From positions 1 to 64,000 of the forward strand of contig JAQGBZ010000285.1 in assembly GCA_034687125.1 (NCBI GenBank): a stretch of DNA of 64,000 nt, given 5' to 3'. Source of the stretch: Neelides folsomi (Eukaryota > Arthropoda > Collembola > Neelipleona > Neelidae). Positions 12,801 to 23,541 of the stretch are shown one piece after another. A model generated the notes under the pieces. That model was given only the letters and a program-made list of their open reading frames with translations, did not search any database and was not told the origin of the DNA. Within the stretch, counting starts at the first letter, position 1; each line of letters begins with the position of its first letter. The position numbers and the translations under genes were made by a program.

Positions 12801-15800
12801 CATTCCTTGTCATCCACGGCGGCGAGGAGTTCTCTCACCAGTCCTGGCACCTTGCTCCCGAGCCCCTCCTGTGCCCCGCCTTTAGAGCTACCAAACTCCC
12901 TACTGCGGGATACCTGTGAGGGACCCGGGGCCGCCCCGGCAGCTGCGGACACTTCGTCCCATTTCCCGCCGCCAACTGAGCTCGGAGTCGGGTTGTTGTT
13001 ATTACCCGGGACTACAGCCCAAGGTTTCCCCTCTAGCCCCAAACTTCCCATCATCTGCCCAGGGCTGCTGTCCGGGCTGCTTGTCAAGCTCGACACCTGG
13101 GAAGGATAAAATATCGGATCCGCAGAGACGGGGGATCCTCTGCCGCTAACACCCTCACACATCCAACCCTCTCTCACAACATCACGATCATGATTTAAAA
13201 AGCCTCAGTTCAGATCCGGTTACAAATACATGGTGGATAATTAATCTCAACATATATTTAAATTATGATACTAATTATTCTTAATCCCAAATTATCCAAT
13301 CATTTAAATATACATATTTAGAAAATAACCAACCAAGTATTAATGTATAATACGAATAATTCTAATCTAATTCTAAAAACAACCTTCATTATTTTTCTCT
13401 TCTAGCTTTGTAATAAAACTCCATATATTACTTACAAAATACAATGCTCAATAAAATGACTAATATTGCATAAAATCTATTTTGTCTACCACGAGTAAAT
13501 CATTGACTTTACAACAAATTCCAATAAATCTTTGGTTCATGGCATAAAAGTAAATCCTATCTACTTAAAGCGTGAGAAATGGACAGTCTTATCTTCTGTT
13601 TTGAAGGTGAGTCTCGACACGTTGAAAATAAGCCATTCCAAAATGTACCTCAAACTCTTTCAAAAAGGAAAACAAATGTAGGAACTGGAGAGACAGAAAA
13701 ATGAATAGTCTTTAAATCCCATTAAACTCCAATGAAGGAAATATTAAGTCCAAAGTATCTCTTCCACAGTTCTATCTGTACTTACATAAGCCATTTTTCT
13801 TACAACTAAAAGTTTTATTTGAAAATGAAAAATATAAATATATGAATTTAACTTTAAAGTATTCCAGACTAGTAAAGTGACAAGGATAATAAAGTTAACA
13901 GAAGGGTGTGTATTAAAAATGGCTATTTTGGGTTGTCCTAAACTTTCACTCTCTGCCCAGTCCATCCATCCTTTCTGCTCCAATTTAAAAAAAAAGATTC
14001 GTAATTATTTCCAAATATAATTAAACCTCATCATTTCCTTCCTGTCTGACTCTCCAGGCAAAATGTTTCTTTCTCATTCCTCTTAACAATTTTCATAATG
14101 CTCCATTCCATTTCCAATCGGACAAATAAATGACTCCTATGACTCAATGTAAATACTTAATGTACCTAAACTCCACATATCCCAATAACTAAATAGGCCT
14201 TAATGGCTACTCCTAACAATAACCTCCTGACCAATACCTAATAATTGTCAATTATGTACCCAACCCATGTGAAAAAACATGAACAATTAAATGAAAACAA
14301 ATGGTAAAGTCTTTTAAAACTACCTCAATAATATTAAAAGTTAAAACTAAATTACAAAATGACCTACCCTATTGTTTCTTCTTTTAGCTCAATGTACCTT
14401 CACCAAATAACAATTTTTCCCTAGTTCAAATATCATAATAATATCAACTTGTTAATAATGATTCAAACTACATAATGTTGGATAAAACAAAATGTGAATT
14501 AAGGGGATAAGAAATGGGTATTTTAATATAATGTCACGTTCATTGGAATCAAGTGCATGAAAATGTTGACAGGAATCATTATCCCGAACCCATTCGACTC
14601 TTTAACTCTTCCCTTCCCATGACTTCCATCCTTACAAATGAGGATGCATACACTGAGAGACATTATGAGCCTCACAACAGAGAAGTTTAATGAACGTGCA
14701 TTAAACGGCGGTTTATGAAGTTAATTGGCCGAGTGTATGGTTCTAAAAATATATACGTTTAACCTAATTTAGGTCGAGCCGTGGCAATTAGTCTTGATGA
14801 TCTCGGTTCCAGCAGTCGAGGCTGCACAGAAGAGAGAAAAGATCGTCCAGCCACACACTCTCTGATGACTCCATCATCAATCGAAGATGAGGCTGAGAGG
14901 GTGGGGTGGGTGGGGCGGGGTAGAGTCTGACCTGAGGTATCTGAATCTCCTGCTTGATCAAGGGGCCAGGGAAGTTCTGGATGAACTGCTGAGGCAAGGC
15001 AGGGGACTCCAGGTGACCCCGCGACCCTTGTTGGACTGCCAACTGACGCTGCCGCATGAGCTGAAGCTTACGCGCTCTATCACGCTTGTACATTGGACCA
15101 AACTTGTTACGGCCACCCCGCATTCGATCAGCTCGAACCGCTAAGAGAAAAAAAATAATCCTCAATTTTAGTCAGGGTCAATAATATTAGTAATTTATAC
15201 TATATGATTTATTATTATCGAATACTACTAATAGGGAATCATAACCTTTCTTAATACTTTCAATGAGTAATCAATTACTCCAATAGTTAAACAAGTTCAT
15301 GTGTTATTTTAAATATTATTCACTTCTAAAAGTTCAATCCCTGCTTTATGAATGAAGTTATATAAGAGCTTATTGACTTTATATTTGGAGGTGACAATAA
15401 TAAAAGTTGAGAATTTACACACTGTTTGCCAACAGTCCCTTTCCTTTTCATGGTAAGAATTGAACCCCAATAAATCCATCCAGATATCAAGAAAAACAAT
15501 TCACTACTATTTGGAGATTCGGCACTCCAATAACATTTGACTTTCGCAAGTAATTTTTTTCTAAATCTCTTATATCAAAATTTTCATTCATTGAAGCACC
15601 TCATTTAAAAAAGATCATACTTTTAAAGTAAGGATAAAAAACAATCGGGTTCATCAAAGAAAAGTCAAGATAAAATTCATCTCAAATCTCAATATTTATT
15701 GAGATATTGGGGATTTTTCAAAATAAAAACTAACGACAGTTCCCCAAAAACATAATAAAAGGGCGAAGGGGAAAAGAATTAAATTGTCACAAGTTGATTT

Positions 15801-16548
15801 CAAATGGTTCAATTTTACATTGTGTCCATTATTTATTCGTTTATGACGTTGGGTATAAAAGAAGGGAAAATAAAGTTGGATATAATTTACCTTCGAGCTT
15901 CATTCCAACTTCTAGGCACTTCTGGAACCGGCAGTAGGGACACCGTTTCCTCTGTGTCTTGTCGATGTGACAATGCCTTTCGGCCACGCACGTATAAACC
16001 TTCTTGTTCTGGACCGTCCGTTTGAAGAATCCTTTGCAGGACTCGCAGGTAAGGAGCCCATAATGATACCCCGAAACTTTATCTCCGCAAACTGGACACA
16101 ATTCTTCAATTCCTTCTTTCGTGTCCGGCTGTTCAACATGGTGGTAGAGGTCGGGCCCATGGCTGCTACTCTGGGGAGGCGTGTTGCCTGTCGCTGCAAT
16201 AAAATTGCCCAACAATTACCAACCATCATCATCCCTCTCACAATACCTTCCAAATCATTCTCAACCATTTACATTTATAAAATCATAAATAAATAATTTT
16301 TTTAAATTTTCCTCTAGCTGGACAAAAACCCATTCGACTCCAGGATTTAATTCTTTCATATTGTGTGGTAAATGATTCTTGGAACCATTTGTCTCAAAGG
16401 GGATATAAAGATCCCAAACGGCACAGCCACACTCTCGAAATTACGTAATGGGGACAGGGTCCTATGCGCTACCTGAGTAGATGGGATAGATGCTCTGGTC
16501 GAAAATCTGATTCTCGTAGTAGTTGATATTATACATGTTCATTTCCAT
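9900..16548 (-). CDS. ftz-f1: Nuclear receptor FTZ-F1 (NR5A family)
   Basis: Orphan nuclear receptor that binds extended half-sites as a monomer; in insects it controls segmentation, moulting and metamorphosis. Seven exons in phase: 16548-16473, 16193-15891, 15140-14932, 13096-12653, 12553-12295, 11817-11717 and 10046-9900, giving 512 residues. The zinc-finger DNA-binding domain spans about residues 58-123 with P-box CESCKG. The next exon encodes the FTZ-F1 box ([20 protein letters not shown]). A Gly/Ser/Pro-rich hinge follows, then the ligand-binding domain ([45 protein letters not shown]). The AF-2 helix [11 protein letters not shown] ends the protein. The hinge is short compared with Drosophila. 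Exons 4 and 5 are strikingly GC-rich within an AT-rich locus. An alternative first exon is proposed at 20346-20271. Confidence 0.95.
10047..11716. other. Large last intron of FTZ-F1
   Basis: 1.7 kb intron between the penultimate and final coding exons. I see no RNA gene or conserved ORF in it. Confidence 0.6.
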
Positions 16549-19500
16549 GATTTAAAAATTCACAAATCCTCACTCCGTCCACACAACACAAATCTTCAGG
16601 TACGAGACTCAGGGAACAATTTTGAGGAACAAATCCCGCTTATTCGTAATGCCCATATTACGCAACCAGGCCCAAATTCACTTTCAAATCACAATGGGAA
16701 AAAGCACACTTAATAAGTTGGCAAGAGAGAAGGGAGTAGTAGTAACCACTTATAAAGAATTATTTTAAAATCTCCAGGGCCCACTATGTATAATAAGGGC
16801 GGAGGACGAGGGGGTTAATAAGGGCACGAAGAGACGAAGCACCAAGTTGTACTACTATTATTTAATAACTGTCTGTGAGGAACACAGGAGCTGCGGAGGG
16901 CACAGAGGACAGTTGGGAACTAAACGAGAGAAGTGAAAGTTTTTAGTCAAGAGTTTGTTGTGTGGCCTACTTTTTCATTGCCTTTTCTGTGAGCATAGGG
17001 GGAATGGGTAGGTTGGAGTGGGAGCCCTATAGCCCTATGTTATGTCATATTGAAAGTGAGTATAGAGACCTACTAACCTACTTTTCTCCTCAACCGATCT
17101 CTGAAGAGTGAGCGAGTGAGAGAAGAAAAAATTATGAGATAACCTACTTTTTAAACTTGGATTTGTCCAATGCACCGATCCCCATTGCGCTCCCATCCTC
17201 CTCCTCAACACCGCCCTGAATGAAAGTGAAAGGGGCAGGGGCCCTTAGAACGCAAATAAGGACACCCTTCATTCCTTCCACACTCCACGACCCATTATTG
17301 ACTAGCAGGGCCTATATAGCCCTCTTAAATAACTCATCCAGCCCTCCAATTCTATTCATACAAACGGTGATTGAATGGGCCTTCCAACTCCGCCTATCAT
17401 CAACTGGATTTGACTCCGATGAGGAGATAAATTATATTATTTATTGTTTATTGTCCAGAACTGGAAGGGACGGAGAGAGAGAGAGGAAAATTAAAGTAGG
17501 CTACGAGGCAACCAAAATTCGCACTCATATATCTATTTGCAATTCCTCCTCCTTTCTGTGTGCTCTTTTTACTAGGTCTCGGTCTCCTCTCCCGTGTGTA
17601 TCGATTTATTTTCGACCCGCGTTGTCTCACTCCTAACCTAGCCCAGCCGACGCTTCAACCTACTTTTCCTCTCTATCTCTTTAATCGAGAGGAAAATCAA
17701 TAGCAATATTTACAAACATCTTTATTTTTCCCATGATTAATGGCACAAATTATTTAATACTCCTTTCTCATTAGTCCATCATCCGCCGAGAGGTTTGCAT
17801 AAAAACACTCAAATTATAAGTAATAGCATACACATCAAAAGCAAATAATAAAAATTATGTACTTTAGGATCAAATAGGAAGATCTTAGTCATGTCCTATT
17901 AAAATAAAAACGGGAATGCGTAGTATTTGATGGAGATATAAAATGAATATCCTGTGTGGAACACCCCATGCTTCGCTTCAACTCACGTAATACCTTCTCT
18001 GAGTTAGTAAGTTAACATACCTCAGGAGTTAGAAAAGTGCGAATTGTGGAATTCAGGTAATTACTCGCGTGGAGCGAGACTCGAAATGTTGATAGATGAA
18101 AAAGAGGGAGAGTGTGCGATATTTATCGTTTGCCCTTTCAAGCCACGATTCTGTAATTCGCTTATTATATAATATAAATTCGGCTTTATATCCGCCATAC
18201 CCTTCATCGTAATAATTGTTAAAGTAGGTCTAATGGCCTTTTTCTTTCCTCTTTATGTAATTGCTAATTAATAATTAAAAATTTACTAGAATTTAAAAAA
18301 TTTACACGTCCATTTGAGCTGCCTATTCTTTTATGAATTTTTATTTACGACAAAGATAATATGCAAGTTGGAGCTTAACTTAATTGCTTATAATTAAACT
18401 GTGTGTCCTTTGAGGAATTGTTACAATTTAATAGACAAATTACTTTAAAGCTCAAATGTCATAATTAGAATATATTTACATTTTTACTTTTTAAACATAA
18501 GGCAATTTTATTATTGCCAACATTCATATAATTCTAAGTAAGTCATTTAATGAGAATTCAACATTGCAAATAGACAAATGCTTATATAGCATTATTAATT
18601 ATAGAATGAGGAAAATTAGTTCTCAAAATAAATAACCAAATATCAATGCATGTGGATGGAGATAATACGTTACCACGAGTCAAAACATTATACCACACAT
18701 GCATAATTCTTTATTATGAGATGGTGACGATTTGTGGAGGTTAGATGGATCGATGAGAAATTTGTCTCTCGATCTCCCGTGCCCTCAATACCGAACCCTG
18801 ATGATAATCTCATGAGGTGGGGAAACGTAGGGATTCGTGGACCCTTTAGGTTCAAATGGGACCAAGGGTATGAGAGCCGTGTGATGATCCTGAGGGAGAT
18901 AAAACTCATGACGACGACGCTTGGGAGGAGGATGATGGAGCGAAAGCAAGGAATGAGGCTTCCCCTTGGCCTTCTCAGCCCCAATTACACTCCCACTCTG
19001 AGCCGACGAGAGTCGATGTGGGACCACGATGCAGCAGTGGGATTCACAACTACGTCTTCTCCACCCTTTCACCAAATCCTATTCAAATCTCCTTATGATA
19101 ATATTATAATTTATCGAAAAGACAAAATACGCATTAAAGATCCATGTGATGAATGATTAATTATTTATAATAAAAAGGATCCAAGATATCTGCTTTTATC
19201 TGGCATAAAGGAACATAAGATGTAATGTATAAGGAATAAGATTTTTTATAAATAAAGTTGTATTCGATTCAAAAAATTATTTAAACTTGATGTTTAAAAT
19301 AATAAGGGTTTAATATTGAATAAATGGCACTGTTAATATTTAGCTGAATACATTTAACTATTTAATTTTTCAATTTCAATTTATAAATTTTCTTTTGAAG
19401 CATACTAATTATTCAAAGACCTTGACTCAATTCCAAATCAAATGTTTATAAACATTTCGTCGAAATCAACGCAAAGTTTCAAACTATAATAGTCAATAAA

Positions 19501-20270
19501 ACATTTCCTTTGTATAATTTTATTTATTTATTTAATTAATATTAATTATGCTCTTTATTTTTTAATTATATAATATAAAATTATATTATATAATTGTGTA
19601 ATGTTTATTATTATTATAATATTGTGTAATGACGATTGTAAACAGCCCAGTTCATATATAAAAAACCTTGTATTATTTGATGGGACAATAAGAAATGTAT
19701 TAAAATCGGTGGGATGATTTTCAATGAAGTTGACCAACTTCGTGCGCGTTTCTTATAAAAACGATGAGAAAAAAATAAGTGTAATTTGAATAATAAGGAG
19801 CCATTCGTGTGATAGTAGAAGCGCAATAAAAATGTCGCGACTTTATTTCTCATATTAATAGAAATGATAATGATGATGCATTGAGGATCATTCGCGAACC
19901 TACTACACGTAATATTCCGGATTATGTGGCACGCGGTTGAATAATAAGGTGAGAGCCGGCCGAAAGAGCAAGTTGGTCATTGTTGAGATAATCGGTAATG
20001 GGGTTCGATGGGAGTTATTAAACGAACGTTGTTTGGACGGTGAGTCGAGTCTTGAAGCGAGGTTCTCGTCAGAGTCTCCGAGTGTCCCACTGACCCACTT
20101 CCCCAATAAACTAGACATACTTTCACTTTTCTCACACGTTGCGCAACGAGAGTCTATTGATTAAACAATTAACCTATATGAGGGGACGGGGCATCACGGC
20201 CTCCGTCGTCCCCGCCACGTCCCAACCCGCCACCACCAAGAAAGAGCGACAAGACAAGGGGGGAAATTAC
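16549..20270. other. FTZ-F1 upstream region / long first intron of the alternative transcript
   Basis: Apart from the GC-rich block at 18785-19085, listed separately, no gene is supported. The part directly upstream of 16548 contains several GA-rich tracts (for example near 17476) and mixed-composition DNA to about 17650. It probably includes the promoter and 5' UTR of the short FTZ-F1 transcript. Confidence 0.4.
18785..19085 (-). CDS. Candidate terminal exon, identity unknown
   Basis: A GC-rich island of about 300 bp in AT-rich surroundings with an open minus-strand frame ending TGA at 18782-18784. The peptide includes PPPKRRRHEFYLPQ and FEPKGSTNPYVSPPHE, proline- and basic-rich without a known domain. 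A possible acceptor (GAATAG) precedes it, in the same phase (0) as the end of the last recognised schnurri-like exon at 23542, so it could be that gene's C-terminal exon. The plus strand is also open here, which weakens the call. Composition, not homology, is the main support. Confidence 0.25.
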
Positions 20271-20346
20271 CTTCGACGAAATGGAGCTCGATGTCGTCGG
20301 CCTCTTGGATCACGATCGCCGTCGTCGACGTGGCGATCTCTTCCAT
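20271..20346 (-). CDS. ftz-f1: Alternative first coding exon of FTZ-F1
   Basis: An ATG in good context (TCCCATGG on the minus strand) opens 25 codons plus one base, followed by a GTAATT donor. This is exactly the length (76 nt) and phase (1, last base G) of the other first exon at 16548-16473, so both can splice to the exon at 16193 without a frame change. The peptide begins MEEIATSTTAIV and is acidic towards its end (EADDIELHFVE). It sits in a GC-rich island with a TATAAAT motif about 100 bp upstream, as expected for a separate promoter. Drosophila and other insects make alpha and beta FTZ-F1 forms with different N-termini, so this matches known behaviour, but the splice is inferred. Confidence 0.55.
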
Positions 20347-20751
20347 GGGACCGGATGGAGGGTAGTGTTGACCCAGGACGGTGGTTCAGGAAATCCCTCA
20401 CTCCGACCCCGACAGATCCTCCAGTCCCAGGGCCACCATTTATAAATGTAGGTCTTTGGGACTTCTTTTTTTCTCCATGGGCTGGATTGTGTGTTGGGGG
20501 AGGTGGGGAGAAGCTCTGCGTCTGCCCCACCAAGCCCCTCTTATGTAATTCACTCTCTTCGCACTGCGTAGCGCCTCCGAACCCTCGACAAGACAAAGAT
20601 GCAAGAACAAGAATGAGAACAACAACAACAATGACAATGGCTGCTGTGTAAACACCAGCATTCCTAATCTATTTAGTATTATATTATTCTTGTTCGCCTA
20701 AGTTGGGAGACACGGGATGGAAATAAAAATTCGGAATTTAATTAACTCATA

Positions 20752-21136
20752 CAGGGTGGACCAGAGATCGATGGGTTTTTTATCAATCATAAATTTAAGA
20801 TGGTTAATGATAAAAAACTGTTCCGATCTGACTCCCCTCGATTTCTTCATCTAGGGTCATTTCAAAAAACCAGTCTACTCTGGTTAAATTGAAAGAGGCT
20901 ATTAGCCAAAACCATTCGCGGAAACCCCGGTTGCTATGTGCTAAAGAGGATGCGGGGCAACTGAGTGTTGGTTGCAGAGAGCTATTGAAGTAAATCGGGC
21001 TCAATTGAAGAGTTTGGGGTTTTACTTATATTATACGATATATAAAGTATATACTTACCAATTTTAACAAAATTCGGTTAATAAATAAAAAAGATATCAC
21101 TCATTAAAAATACGCATCGACCTCTGGACCACCCGA
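20752..21136 (+). mobile_element. Mariner/Tc1-like element, internally deleted, dead
   Basis: Terminal inverted repeats of about 22 bp, CAGGGTGGACCAGAGATCGA at the left and its near-complement at the right, flanked on both sides by TA (20750-20751 and 21137-21138), the usual target duplication of the superfamily. Inside, on the plus strand, a frame reads SDLTPLDFFI-stop-GHFKK, recognisable as the C-terminal end of a DDE/D transposase (normally DLTPxDFFLWGxLK), interrupted by several stops. Only the last fifth of a transposase remains. Confidence 0.75.
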
Positions 21137-21461
21137 TACATGATACATGCTCATGTAGTGTCATTTGTGTCAATGGTCATAGTTTATGGGGTTTAGGATG
21201 CGTTTTAATGACCAAGTAATGTTTTATGAAAATTTGAGTTTTGAAGATATGAGAAATGAAATAAAAATGCGAATTGGAAATTCATGAGATGATATAACTT
21301 TAAGAGGTATGGTATGCATAATCATAATATTTAATCAAAAAGAGAAGGGAATTTTGTATGCGTAAGGGTATTTGTGTAAAAATAAATGCAAATAAATATT
21401 ATTTATTGATTTTGAAAGTCTCAATTCTCTTTTCCTTACGTGTCGGTGTCATTATACAAAG

Positions 21462-21620
21462 ATGGAATTGGAGTGTGTCAGACTGTGTCAGATGTTCTCT
21501 GTAAAGGCGTTTGCAGTTTTGTTTTGTCTTCAAATTGGATCAACGACGACGCAAGAGTTAAAAATGAATCTGGAATCTCTCAAGAATGACAATTACAGAG
21601 ATCAGGCGATCATTGTTTAA
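21462..21620 (+). CDS. Possible small secreted peptide or signal-peptide exon
   Basis: A 52-codon frame whose second Met begins MFSVKAFAVLFCLQIGSTTTQ, a plausible signal peptide with a hydrophobic core and small residues before a Thr/Gln cleavage area. About 20 polar residues and a stop follow. Local GC is higher than the flanks. No family is recognised. It could be a short peptide gene, a first exon whose donor I misjudged, or chance. Confidence 0.2.
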   Translation: MELECVRLCQMFSVKAFAVLFCLQIGSTTTQELKMNLESLKNDNYRDQAIIV

Positions 21621-23476
21621 AAATTTAATTTTGTTTTGTTTCAATGATTTATGCAACTTGAGAAAATAACGCAAGTTGGTTAAAATCATAAGCTAATAAT
21701 AATAAGAATAGCTGTTGTAGTTAAACGGAATAAAGAGACATTTATTTGGCTTATATAAATAAATAGCATGTTGAGAAATAAAAATCATTCAAGACTTTCA
21801 CGGGAAACTTCCACATGGATCTGAGGAACCTTCAGTCGTATCACACACGTGCTATTTTTGTTTACTTTGCTGCTCTGCTGCATGGTCATTGATTAATTTG
21901 ACAAAACAATTAATTATAATTAGATCCCACTTACTTTATCAGCTTGTAATTTGTCGTAGTTAAAAGCCATATTGGTGATTTCGAAAATAAAAACCCTAGA
22001 TTCTTACCAAAACATAATTTTTGAATAGAGCACTCTTGAGGTTAATTACAAGATGGACCAATTTAAATACTATTTAATGATATCATATTGTGAAGGATTA
22101 CTATGTATGTCTTATAATATGTTAAGCCCAAATTCAGGAATAAAACATAAAGAACGAAATAGTTAACATACATTAAAATATGATCGTATGAGATGATAAT
22201 TAGATATTAAATGTCACTCTCACTTAATGTTAATCTCGTCAAGATGAAGGAACTATTTTTAGCACCTCAAAATGTTCAAGTCATCTTACATATGCCTTTT
22301 TTCGCCATCTTTTACCACTTGAATAATTGAGTCAACTTGTTCAAAAACTCATTTTATTGAATAACACACTCAAACCAACTCGTAGCTTCATCGTCATCTC
22401 TTCTTTAAAGTTTACAATCTCTAGTGCTTATAATATGAATAACATACTAAAAATCAAAAAGATATTTTTCCTTTTTTATAATATTGCATTAATAGCTCTT
22501 TGAATAATCTGACGTCTTAAATAACTTCAAGTTGAGTACAGCAGGTAAATTTTTTATAAGTATGTATTTGTAAATGCACTTCTTGATTATAACATCCATG
22601 ATTAAAATATATCTCTCGTAATTTAATTCCGACGGATTCATCGTATAAAAAAGCCACTTCCTTACATGATATATTTTTGCTCGAACAGCAGCCAGGTCGA
22701 TTCACGAATCTTTTACTCACAACTTAAATAATTATTAAATCATTTATAACTAATAATTGATTATGTGGATATTCGGGTAGTTGTATACAAATATATCGCT
22801 TTTTCGTCTTTCTCTTATACTCTTTTCCATATTATTAAAACAAAGATCATGAAAATATTCATTCATTCAACATCTTTTCATCAACTTCATGATATCATTA
22901 TTATTACATTTATTTTAATATTATATAAACCATACATACAAAAAACGCTTTCAACATTATTCAGTCATTATTCCTCAGTCATTCCTCACAGTCAGAAAGA
23001 TGAGAGTAATAAGATTTGATTCGTATATAATAATAATATAATAGGTACGTTCCTCAAATATACAATCATACACCATGTGATATAACTCTCAATGATATTT
23101 TAATCCATGTTGCATGGATGTATATAAGATTATACATTGATTATAAGCTGCTGAAAAGTTAATTCAATTGTCAACACTTTGTATTTTCTCTCTCCACCGG
23201 TCTCCATATATCCTTGCGGCAATGATCTATGAAGAAAAACAATACAATGTACATTCTAATCTCTTCCCATCAAATCTAATAATTTCTTCATATTAGAAAC
23301 ATGAAGCTCTTAAGCATCAAATAGAAATATACTCCATAATATTATATAACTCATAACTCCTCGGTTTCAAACAGGCAAATTGAGAAAAGGGTAATAATAC
23401 AGTAAGGGAGACTTCCACCAAAGGAGTGCATAATGATTCACATGACATTAGAAAAGTAATAAACCCATTTATAGCC

Positions 23477-23478
<2 letters not shown>

Positions 23479-23509
<31 letters not shown>
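23479..23509. repeat. (GA)n microsatellite
   Basis: About 15 GA units, one interruption, just downstream (minus sense) of the schnurri-like exon donor. Confidence 0.9.
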
Positions 23510-23541
23510 AACATGGTGTTTATCAAAAGACGACAGCTGAC

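Larger units (their letters stand above)
21137..23541. other. 2.4 kb region with no secure gene
   Basis: AT-rich sequence. It contains the small ORF at 21462, listed separately. If the schnurri-like gene continues past 23542, part of this is its intron. Confidence 0.4.

Noticed and set aside
12391-13149. Several long plus-strand frames
   Set aside because: They are shadows of the GC-rich FTZ-F1 ligand-binding-domain exons on the minus strand.
20139-20651. Long frames on both strands around 20.1-20.6 kb
   Set aside because: Apart from the 76-nt candidate FTZ-F1 exon, these arise from a GC-rich presumed promoter/5' UTR and show no family similarity.
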